Part shown: piece by piece, positions 9,834 through 16,225 of the stretch
How the letters are laid out: each line of letters begins with the position of its first letter
Position numbering within the stretch: the first letter of the stretch is position 1
Source of the DNA: Lachnospiraceae bacterium
GTDB lineage: Bacteria > Bacillota > Clostridia > Lachnospirales > Lachnospiraceae
Length of the DNA stretch: 34,621 bases
Direction of reading: 5' to 3'
Assembly (NCBI GenBank): GCA_029071325.1
Contig: JAIEAP010000005.1
Span: 1-34,621 of the forward strand
Notes under the pieces: model-generated
What the model saw: only the letters and a program-made list of their open reading frames with translations
Databases searched by the model: none
What the model was told of the DNA's origin: nothing
Position numbers and translations under genes: made by a program

Positions 9834-10202
9834 ATGGAAAAAAGACAATTAACATGTATTGGCTGTCCGTTGGGCTGCGCCCTTACCGTTACTATGGATC
9901 AGGGAGAAGTCCTGGAGGTAACCGGCAATACCTGCAAGCGCGGCGATGCCTATGCCCGCAAGGAAGTTACCCACCCCACCCGTATCGTCACCTCCACCGT
10001 AAAGGTGTCCTGCGGCGCCGCCCCTATCGTGTCCTGCAAGACCAGGGAAGACATTCCCAAGGATAAAATATTTGACTGTATCACCGCAATTTCCAAAGTG
10101 ACCGTGACGGCTCCTGTCGCCATCGGTGATGTGCTGCTTTCTGACGCGGCGGGCACAGGCGTTGATATCATTGCCACAAAGGCTGTTGCGGCGGCTCCAT
10201 AA
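9834..10202 (+). CDS. DUF1667 cysteine-cluster protein of the glp operon
   Basis: A 122-residue protein with the DUF1667 pattern: CIGCPLGC near the N-terminus and a fourth Cys in GNTCKRGDAYA, a likely Fe-S or metal site. The remainder (HPTRIVTSTVKV and onwards) resembles the molybdopterin-oxidoreductase-like fold seen in this family without a cofactor. It starts 3 nt after the preceding gene with a GAGGAGG site, so translation is coupled. It is most likely the small Fe-S electron-transfer partner of the two flavoproteins; this is an inference from gene order. Confidence 0.85.
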   Translation: MEKRQLTCIGCPLGCALTVTMDQGEVLEVTGNTCKRGDAYARKEVTHPTRIVTSTVKVSCGAAPIVSCKTREDIPKDKIFDCITAISKVTVTAPVAIGDVLLSDAAGTGVDIIATKAVAAAP

Positions 10203-10205
10203 CAC

Positions 10206-10234
10206 TTGACACCTGCCCGGAAGTAGTCCACAAT
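10206..10234 (+). promoter_or_regulatory. Possible internal promoter for glpP
   Basis: -35 TTGACA (10206-10211), 17-nt spacer, -10 CACAAT (10229-10234, weak). It lies in the only sizeable gap of the operon (83 nt), just before glpP, and would let the antiterminator be made even when the leader terminator is closed. Confidence 0.4.
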
Positions 10235-10285
10235 ATAGACAGTCAAACACCCTGCAGGGACGAACAAAGAAAGGGCATACTGGTC

Positions 10286-10852
10286 ATGAATAAAGAATTT
10301 TTGGAGGCTCTGGAAGAATCCCCTATTATCGCAGCAATCAAAGACGAGACCGGTCTGCAAAAATGTCTTTCCTGCGAGAGCCGCATTATTTTCGTGCTCT
10401 ATGGGGATATCTGCACCATTCCCGATATCGTTGCCCGGATCAAGAACGCAGACAAACTTGCCATGGTTCATATTGACCTGATACAAGGACTGTCCGGCAA
10501 AGAGGTCGCTGTAGATTTTATTCGCCAGCACACCCTTGCTGACGGCATTATCACCACAAAACCGGCCTTGATCAAACGTGCTTCCGATCTGAAATTATTT
10601 ACGGTGCTGCGCTTTTTCGTCATAGATTCTATGGCATTCGATAACATCTCTAAACAACTACACAGTGTGCGGCCGGACGTCATCGAGATACTGCCCGCCC
10701 TGATGCCCAAAGTGGTATCCCGCATCTGCGCGCTGTCGAAGATTTCCGTTATTACAGGGGGGCTGGTTGCCGACAAAGAAGATGTCATCTCGCTTCTGGA
10801 TGCAGGGGCAAAATGCGTCTCTTCTACAAATGAAAACATATGGTTCTTATAA
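10286..10852 (+). CDS. glpP: Glycerol-3-phosphate responsive antiterminator GlpP
   Basis: A 188-residue TIM-barrel-like protein of the GlpP family. Recognisable blocks are ESPIIAAIKDE, MVHIDLIQGLSG, DGIITTKPALIKRA, RPDVIEILPALMPKV and ISVITGGLVADKEDV. GlpP binds glycerol-3-phosphate and then leader RNA, preventing termination. It is encoded at the end of the operon whose leader carries a matching terminator. The ribosome site is weak (AAAGGG, 11 nt from the ATG). Its position downstream of its probable target would give positive feedback unless the internal promoter is active. Confidence 0.93.
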   Translation: MNKEFLEALEESPIIAAIKDETGLQKCLSCESRIIFVLYGDICTIPDIVARIKNADKLAMVHIDLIQGLSGKEVAVDFIRQHTLADGIITTKPALIKRASDLKLFTVLRFFVIDSMAFDNISKQLHSVRPDVIEILPALMPKVVSRICALSKISVITGGLVADKEDVISLLDAGAKCVSSTNENIWFL

Positions 10853-10857
10853 TCATG

Positions 10858-10885
10858 AAAAAGCAGCCTGTAAAGGCTGCTTTTT
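10858..10885 (+). terminator. Terminator of the glp-like operon
   Basis: AAAAAGCAGCC and GGCTGCTTTTT form a perfect 11-bp stem over TGTAAA, ending in a T-run, 5 nt after the glpP stop. Confidence 0.92.
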
Positions 10886-11072
10886 CGAGGAGTTTAGTTA
10901 TGAAAATGTTCTTATAACGGAAATAAGCTATTTTAGATTTAGAGGCCAACGGTACGCGCGCGTTATTTTGTCCGCCGACCTCATTTGATAATCTTATTAT
11001 AATTGGAAAATGTGTCCAAACTGTGACTTATTTCCTAAAGGATTCTAAACTTTCCCATATACATTTTATAAA

Positions 11073-11849
11073 TTATTTAGAATTTAACAATTGACAACAC
11101 AGGGACAGCACTCTGGGATCATCCAGGCTGTTTTCAAACTCCACCGTTCCCTTTTCGTCCCCTATCCGCAGCATCCCCATACCTGCAAGCCTGCGCTTTG
11201 TTTCCCTCGCAACGCCGGAACCGCCGTCATAGAACTGTACTCTATCCGGCAGCACAGATGCAATGGTCTCCCGCACAAAGGGATAATGCGTGCAGCCCAG
11301 CACCACCGCATTGATCTCCATGTCGAAATAAGGGGCAAGAAGTCTCTCCAAAAGTTCCTGTAACCGTTCTCCCTGCAGTTCCCCCCTCTCTACGAATTCT
11401 GCAATTCCAGGACATGCCAGAGGATAAATCTGCGCCTGCCCCTGATATTGTTCCATCAGATGCCGGAACTTCTCTTCCCGGATTGTCATCGGAGTCGCCA
11501 TAACTAATACTCTGGGACATGACGCCGACAAAACCGCAGGCTTCAGTGCCGGTTCGATCCCGATGATAGGTATATCAGGATAGCGCTGACGCAGGATGGA
11601 TACATCAGCACTGGTTGCCGTATTGCAGGCAATGACCACCGCCTTGACATTTTGCCGGAGCAGATGCAGAACCTTCTCCTCTGTAAGGGCACGCACCTCT
11701 TCCAGCGTTTTCCCTCCATAGGGAGCGTTCCTGGAGTCCCCATAATAGATATAATGTTCCTGCGGCATCAGGCTCACCAGCTCTTTCAGCACGCTGATAC
11801 CGCCCACCCCGGAATCAAAAACACCGATGGGCCGGTTCTGTTGTTCCAT
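11073..11849 (-). CDS. murI: Glutamate racemase
   Basis: Converts L-glutamate to D-glutamate for peptidoglycan. The 258 residues match the family. Catalytic features are clear: D12 and S13 in GVFDSGVGG, first cysteine C75 in IACNTAT and second cysteine C186 in LGCTHYP. The ATG has AGGAGGG 7 nt upstream. The upstream neighbour on the same strand is the small Cys-repeat gene; a hairpin lies between them, so murI is fed either by read-through or by a promoter not obvious to me. No strong terminator is visible after it; the sequence to 10886 is AT-rich and has no convincing gene. Confidence 0.97.
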   Translation of the reverse strand: MEQQNRPIGVFDSGVGGISVLKELVSLMPQEHYIYYGDSRNAPYGGKTLEEVRALTEEKVLHLLRQNVKAVVIACNTATSADVSILRQRYPDIPIIGIEPALKPAVLSASCPRVLVMATPMTIREEKFRHLMEQYQGQAQIYPLACPGIAEFVERGELQGERLQELLERLLAPYFDMEINAVVLGCTHYPFVRETIASVLPDRVQFYDGGSGVARETKRRLAGMGMLRIGDEKGTVEFENSLDDPRVLSLCCQLLNSK

Positions 11850-11877
11850 GATAAGCCCTCCTTCTCCCCCAATTCAA

Positions 11878-11903
11878 ATACCCCGCAGTAATCTACGGGG
11901 TAT
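11878..11903 (-). terminator. Hairpin between the Cys-repeat gene and murI
   Basis: On the minus strand ATACCCCG pairs with CGGGGTAT over a 10-nt loop, followed by TTGAATT. The T-run is weak, so it is a partial terminator or processing stem. Confidence 0.55.
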
Positions 11904-11925
11904 TCGGTCTCCGCTTCGTTCAATA

Positions 11926-12165
11926 CTAATCCAACGGACAGGTCTTCACTCGCTTAATGTTACAATCCTGAACCGTTCCGCTATGGCAATCCACCAGTCC
12001 TTTCAGATAGCAAAACTCCTGCGCGCCCTTCTTATCCTCTTCTGGCTTACATTTTTCCGACTGCTTCTTCAGCGGACATTCCGCCACACGCTTGACATTA
12101 CAGTCCTGGATTCTTCCCGAATCACAATCTACCAAACCTTTAAGAAAGCAAAATTTGTTTTCCAT
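11926..12165 (-). CDS. Small protein with two C-x7-C-x7-C-x7-C repeats
   Basis: A 79-residue protein built from two near-identical units, about residues 5-33 and 50-79, joined by a charged linker (QSEKCKPEEDKKG). Each unit has four Cys spaced exactly seven residues apart in the pattern FCxLKGLVDC, SGxxQDC, NxKRVxxCPL. The units match at most positions, so they arose by duplication. No signal peptide or membrane segment is seen. Evenly spaced cysteines suggest metal or Fe-S binding or a redox role; I do not recognise the family. The ATG has AGGA 7 nt upstream and an extended -10 promoter just before. Bases are neither unusual nor phage-like. Confidence 0.8.
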   Translation of the reverse strand: MENKFCFLKGLVDCDSGRIQDCNVKRVAECPLKKQSEKCKPEEDKKGAQEFCYLKGLVDCHSGTVQDCNIKRVKTCPLD

Positions 12166-12196
12166 ATTACAATCCTACCATTTCCCTCTTTATGCT

Positions 12197-12205
12197 ATTA
12201 TGCCA
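12197..12205 (-). promoter_or_regulatory. Extended -10 promoter for the Cys-repeat gene
   Basis: TGGCATAAT on the minus strand fits an extended -10 (TG-n-TATAAT with one mismatch), about 32 nt upstream of the ATG. No clear -35. Confidence 0.4.
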
Positions 12206-12357
12206 TACCGTGTAGTATTTATATACTACCATTTGACCTTAAGAAATGCAATGGATTTTTCCTCTTGCAATACATTTTTTCTTGTGCTAACGTTGTGGTA
12301 GAACTCACGACCAAGCGGCAACTATTCAGAACACTTAAGCCAGATCAAGGAGCCTCT

Positions 12358-12642
12358 ATGATAGAACGGAAAAATCTGTTTTCCATCCCATTTTATGACA
12401 AAACCAGCTACAGCGGCAGCTACTGTGGTATGCGCTTTCGCATCGAAAAGCATACCCAGGAGGATGAGACTGTTTTGCTGGCCACCTATTGGCCGGGACC
12501 CTACTGCTTCTCGGCTACCGAACCGGAGCTGATGAGCCGGCAGACCTTCCCCTATTCCCCGGAAGGAATCGACGCAGTCTGCGAGTGGCTGAACCAATCC
12601 TATGAAGCAGACGCAGACACTTTTCTCTCCGTTCACATCTGA
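12358..12642 (+). CDS. Small conserved protein of unknown function
   Basis: A 94-residue soluble protein (starts MIERKNLFSIPFYDK). The ATG at 12358 is fixed by AAGGAG 5 nt upstream; the frame is open much further upstream but only through non-coding sequence and the Cys-repeat gene. It is rich in aromatic residues (TYWPGPYCF, TFPYSPEG) and has no signal peptide or membrane helix. I recall similar short proteins in Lachnospiraceae, sometimes labelled as acetyltransferase-like, but no acetyl-CoA binding motif is visible, so I leave the function open. The stop lies 13 bp before the MITE-like element. Confidence 0.7.
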   Translation: MIERKNLFSIPFYDKTSYSGSYCGMRFRIEKHTQEDETVLLATYWPGPYCFSATEPELMSRQTFPYSPEGIDAVCEWLNQSYEADADTFLSVHI

Positions 12643-12655
12643 ATCATAATAATAC

Positions 12656-12798
12656 GGGCTGTCACGTAATTACTCTTATCAGAATCACATCCGTCTCTCC
12701 GCGATTTTGCAGGCATACACAGGATATCTGCTCGCCTTGTGCTGAAATTCCCGGAGAATGGATTATGATTTTCATATGAGTAATTATGCGACAGCCCC
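12656..12798. mobile_element. MITE-like fold-back element
   Basis: A 143-bp non-coding element whose ends are inverted repeats. The left end begins GGGCTGTC-A-C-G-TAATTACTC, and the right end, read in reverse, begins GGGGCTGTC-G-C-A-TAATTACTC; similarity continues about 15 bases further inward with several mismatches. ATAC directly flanks both sides (12652-12655 and 12799-12802), a possible 4-bp target duplication. The interior is also partly self-complementary (TCTCCG with CGGAGA). It lies exactly between two convergent genes, so it could also act as a bidirectional terminator. No transposase is present. Confidence 0.6.
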
Positions 12799-12809
12799 AT
12801 ACTGTTACA

Positions 12810-12992
12810 TCACATCTGATGACGTACAATCTTATATTCGTCATATAACTGGTAATAAGGGCATGCATTCGTGCTTCCGGTCAGGAACCTCACCATATCA
12901 TCCTCATCCAGATCCATATCACAGACATAATATTCATAATCTTCATCATACACATAATTTACGCAGGTATCACAATTGGATTGCTGTGCCAT
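12810..12992 (-). CDS. Small Cys protein, probable DUF6472
   Basis: A 60-residue acidic protein with CDTC near the N-terminus, a Cys in YYVCDMDLDEDDMV and one in NACPYYQ, a four-Cys arrangement that could bind zinc. The pattern CDTCxNYxYD...DLDEDDMxRFLxG...CPYYQ is what I remember of DUF6472, a family confined to Lachnospiraceae and relatives; that label is from memory. The ATG follows AGAGGTGACGGT. It lies 14 nt downstream of the next gene's stop and is likely cotranscribed with it. Role unknown. Confidence 0.75.
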   Translation of the reverse strand: MAQQSNCDTCVNYVYDEDYEYYVCDMDLDEDDMVRFLTGSTNACPYYQLYDEYKIVRHQM

Positions 12993-13006
12993 ACCGTCAC
13001 CTCTTC

Positions 13007-13510
13007 CTACCGGATCATGATCTTGGCGTTGCGCACGGCAATCTTATCCAGCATTTCCTCATCCGGCTCAAAGATCACACGGTTCTGTCCGTCTTCCGTC
13101 TTATAGATCACTTCATAAGTCCTGACATCCGGATTGCCTGAAGTACAGTTCTTGGTGATGATGCTCTTATCATTCTGATACTTGTACAATTCATGAGCAG
13201 TAGAGGGCGCAATCAAAATGACCTCCTCCATCTCAATACGCGCCAGCGTCTTGCGCTTACGTTTTCCCTTGATGCGCGCCACGGTAAGCCTGCCCTCAAT
13301 ATATGTATATTCATACTCTACCGACGCGTTGAACTTCAGAAGATACCACACACCGCCGATGAGCGCCGCAGGCAGAACCAGCAGTAACGGAAACGGGTAG
13401 ATGGAAAGTAACACACAAAAGGAAAATAATACAATGCAGATCCCTCTGCCTACCACATTTCCCATTGATACCTTCTTATCAACCAAAACCGTATTTTCAA
13501 AAATTCCCAT
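13007..13510 (-). CDS. Two-helix membrane protein, probable DUF6106
   Basis: A 167-residue protein with a short cytoplasmic N-terminus (MGIFENTVLVDKK), two adjacent membrane helices (about residues 23-36 and 38-58) and a soluble C-terminal domain with basic KGKRKRKT and a beta-rich region (YEVIYKTEDGQNRVIFEP). It looks like the DUF6106 family of Lachnospiraceae, from memory. It precedes the small Cys protein on the same strand, so the two may work together. A perfect TATAAT (minus strand, 13565-13570) lies about 55 nt upstream with only a poor -35. Confidence 0.75.
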   Translation of the reverse strand: MGIFENTVLVDKKVSMGNVVGRGICIVLFSFCVLLSIYPFPLLLVLPAALIGGVWYLLKFNASVEYEYTYIEGRLTVARIKGKRKRKTLARIEMEEVILIAPSTAHELYKYQNDKSIITKNCTSGNPDVRTYEVIYKTEDGQNRVIFEPDEEMLDKIAVRNAKIMIR

Positions 13511-13631
13511 CTCAGATTTCCTTTCTAGTTACCCATCTTATTTCAGAACTTTTTATTCAGAACCATTATATACTGTTTCAAATCATTATTCCAGCATTAT
13601 ATATTTATTTTAGAATCATTTTATAATCTCA

Positions 13632-13659
13632 TGGATTTTTTGTTTTTTTCTGATACAAT
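13632..13659 (+). promoter_or_regulatory. Possible promoter of the glycogen debranching gene
   Basis: -10 TACAAT (13654-13659) with a weak -35 TGGATT at 16 nt. The predicted start is about 35 nt before the ATG. Confidence 0.35.
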
Positions 13660-13698
13660 GAAATTATTGTAATGATCACGAACATACAGGAGGTATCT

Positions 13699-15711
13699 AT
13701 GAAGCCATTTATACTTCATCAAGAGGATTTTATGCCCTGGTCTGCCGGCGTACGGAAGGAATGGGTCCTGACCAACGGCATCGGCGGCTATGCCGGGAGT
13801 TCTGTCACCGGCGCTCATTCCAGGCATCACCACGGCTATCTGATTGCCAGCTTTCATCCGCCGGTGGAGCGCTATGTTCTTCTCTCCAAAATAAACGAAA
13901 GCATCACTGTCAGAAATGAGACCTTCGATCTCACCGCAGAACAGTATCAGACCCCGGAGGGCACTACCGCCTATACAGAGGGAATCCGTTATCTTACATC
14001 CTTCTGCTACGATGGCACGGTACACTTCCGCTACGATGCAGGAGATATCTCCATGACCAAGAATCTCGCCTTTGTTCACGGCAAAAATACCATTGCCATT
14101 GGCTACGAAATTACCAACAGGGGCGAACAAGCAGTCCTGCAGCTCACGCCCTTATTTAACTATCGTGTCCACAGCGACGGCGGACATGCAGATACCATGG
14201 ATTTCACCGCTTCTGCCAACAGAAACGAGATCACGCTGTCCCCTGCTTCCAATACCAACGTACAGCTTCGGCTCTATACCGGAGGCGGAACCATCAGCAG
14301 TTCGCCGGTCTTATATGTCCGAAACACACAGCTTCAGAAGGAACTGGACGTGGAGGCAGATGCTTTGAATGACAGCTTCACTCCATACCAGATCAGCTAC
14401 GAGATCCCGGCGCATTCCACCCTGCGTATTTCTGTGATCGGCACGATAGAAGAAGAATACCCTTTAGATGCCTTTGCAGTTATGGATGCGGAGATGGCAC
14501 GCTTTGCCGGGCTGGAGCAGCAGGCCGGCTATCAGGACGACCTTGCCGTAACACTGACCATTGCAGCCGACCATTTTCTGGCATACCGCCAGTCTACGGG
14601 CCTCACCACCGTGCTGGCCGGGCTTCCCTGGTTCACAGATTGGGGCAGGGACACTATGATCGCTTTGACCGGACTGGCACTGTCCACCGGACGCTACCGC
14701 GAAGCCCAGGAAATCCTTACCACCTTTGCACAGTATGTACGGAACGGCCTGGTTCCCAATATGTTCCCGGATGAGGGCAGCGCGCCGCTGTATAATACCG
14801 CAGACGCCTCCATGTGGTATTTTTATTCAGTAGACAAATATCTGTCCTATACTGGTGGCAGCAGCGATTACGATTTTGTAAAAGAAACTATTTATCCCAG
14901 ATTAAAGGAAATTATCGACGCCTATGCGCACGGTACGGATTTCTCCATATATATGGAAGAGGACGGGCTGATCCACGCCGGCAGCGGTCTGGATCAGGTC
15001 ACCTGGATGGATGTGCGGGTGGGAGACTGGGTTGCCACTCCCCGGCACGGCAAGCCTGTTGAAATCAATGCCTTGTGGTACAACGCCCTTAAGGTCATGG
15101 AAGAACTAGCGACCCGTTTTGGAGACGACAGCAGTCACTACCGTGAGATGGCGGAACGAACAAAAGACTCCTTCTGCCGTAAATTCTGGAATGAGGAAGA
15201 TGGATGCCTCTATGATGTGGTGGACGGCGATATCGGCGATCCCACCCTGCGCCCCAACCAGATCTATGCCGTATCCCTTCCCCACCGTATGCTGAATGCA
15301 GAGAGAGAAAAACAGGTGGTAGACAAGGTCTATGACAAGCTCTATGCCGGGACCGGGCTGCGCTCCCTCTCCCCGGATGACCCCGAATATCATCCCACCT
15401 ATGAAGGCTGTCTTGACAAGCGCGATCACGCTTATCACCAGGGAACCTCCTGGGGCTTTCTGCTGGGCGGCTTTATCACAGCATATGTACATGTGTATGG
15501 TAATTCTCCGGACATCCTGAAAAAAGCCAACGCTATGTTAGATCCGGTACGTGAGCATCTCTGGCAGGGCTGCATAGGCTCCGTTGCGGAGATCTTCGAC
15601 GGAGACGCGCCGCACACCTCCCGCGGCTGCTACGCGCAGGCGTGGAGCGTCGGTGAAATCCTGCGCGCCTACACAGAGGATATCCTGTGGAATCAAGAGG
15701 GAACAGAATAA
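13699..15711 (+). CDS. Amylo-alpha-1,6-glucosidase / glycogen debranching enzyme (GH133 type)
   Basis: A 670-residue cytoplasmic enzyme that removes alpha-1,6 branches during glycogen breakdown. The N-terminal half (EWVLTNGIGGYAGSSVTGAHSR onward in shorter blocks, HHHGYLIAS) is the GDE N-terminal bis domain; the C-terminal (alpha/alpha)6 barrel shows WFTDWGRDTMIAL, WMDVRVGDW, PVEINALWYNAL, LRPNQIYAVSLP and YHQGTSWGFLLG. Length fits the bacterial/archaeal single-domain type. The ATG at 13699 has CAGGAGG 5 nt upstream. It stands alone between its promoter and a strong terminator. No other glycogen genes are in the window. Confidence 0.93.
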   Translation: MKPFILHQEDFMPWSAGVRKEWVLTNGIGGYAGSSVTGAHSRHHHGYLIASFHPPVERYVLLSKINESITVRNETFDLTAEQYQTPEGTTAYTEGIRYLTSFCYDGTVHFRYDAGDISMTKNLAFVHGKNTIAIGYEITNRGEQAVLQLTPLFNYRVHSDGGHADTMDFTASANRNEITLSPASNTNVQLRLYTGGGTISSSPVLYVRNTQLQKELDVEADALNDSFTPYQISYEIPAHSTLRISVIGTIEEEYPLDAFAVMDAEMARFAGLEQQAGYQDDLAVTLTIAADHFLAYRQSTGLTTVLAGLPWFTDWGRDTMIALTGLALSTGRYREAQEILTTFAQYVRNGLVPNMFPDEGSAPLYNTADASMWYFYSVDKYLSYTGGSSDYDFVKETIYPRLKEIIDAYAHGTDFSIYMEEDGLIHAGSGLDQVTWMDVRVGDWVATPRHGKPVEINALWYNALKVMEELATRFGDDSSHYREMAERTKDSFCRKFWNEEDGCLYDVVDGDIGDPTLRPNQIYAVSLPHRMLNAEREKQVVDKVYDKLYAGTGLRSLSPDDPEYHPTYEGCLDKRDHAYHQGTSWGFLLGGFITAYVHVYGNSPDILKKANAMLDPVREHLWQGCIGSVAEIFDGDAPHTSRGCYAQAWSVGEILRAYTEDILWNQEGTE

Positions 15712-15724
15712 TTCAAGCATATAC

Positions 15725-15770
15725 AAAAGGGAACGGTCTCATAATTCATATTATAAGACCGTTCCCTTTT
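15725..15770. terminator. Bidirectional terminator
   Basis: AAAAGGGAACGGTCT (15725-15739) pairs perfectly with AGACCGTTCCCTTTT (15756-15770). The A/T tracts on both sides let it work on both strands, ending the debranching gene and the convergent minus-strand operon. Confidence 0.9.
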
Positions 15771-15804
15771 CCATCGCAGAACAGGAAGAATCACAGTCCA
15801 AACT

Positions 15805-16209
15805 CTACAATGCAGTCCATCCGGGTTTTAACATTTCTTCACAAATTTCCGCATATGCTCCATCTCCGCCAATATAATAACTCTCACTCAACTTCGTGCT
15901 GTCCTCATAAAAAACTGTCAGTGAATATCTATCAGCCGTTGTCTGTTTATCCTCTGAAATAGCATACAGCAATTCCAGACAGCGCTTAAAATCTTCTGCA
16001 TTCCAGTTCCTATCTATAGTCCGTTCCCGATGCTCTGCCGTATCCCTCAAACTAAAAAAGGCAATCTCGCTCTGCGCATTTTCTGACAGTTCATTCTCCG
16101 TCTGAACTTCCTGTAACAGCGGTTCAACCGGCGAACTTTGCCTTCCCAAAATAAAGAGACATGCTATAAATACACACAGACCCGCACACTGTACTATTCT
16201 TTTTCTCAT
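15805..16209 (-). CDS. Small exported or membrane-anchored protein, unknown
   Basis: A 134-residue protein with an N-terminal signal anchor (about residues 5-22, CAGLCVFIACLFILG) and an outside domain (about 25-134) containing the blocks ENAQSEIAFFSLRDTAE, NAEDFKRCLELLYAI and YSLTVFYEDSTKLSESYYIG. FIAC is not a proper lipobox, so it is a signal anchor rather than a lipoprotein. The start follows AGGGGGGAG. It sits 16 nt after the aminopeptidase gene, so it is probably the last gene of that operon. I do not recognise the domain. Confidence 0.7.
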   Translation of the reverse strand: MRKRIVQCAGLCVFIACLFILGRQSSPVEPLLQEVQTENELSENAQSEIAFFSLRDTAEHRERTIDRNWNAEDFKRCLELLYAISEDKQTTADRYSLTVFYEDSTKLSESYYIGGDGAYAEICEEMLKPGWTAL

Positions 16210-16225
16210 CCTGCTCCCCCCTACA

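Noticed and set aside
10886-11072. A small gene or RNA after the glp operon
   Set aside because: Only AT-rich sequence and a poor imperfect stem (around 10940-10982) are present, with no start and ribosome site pair or T-run.
11827-12357. An upstream extension of the small plus-strand protein at 12358
   Set aside because: It would run across the Cys-repeat gene and the murI start; the AAGGAG before 12358 and lack of protein-like sequence before it fix the later start.
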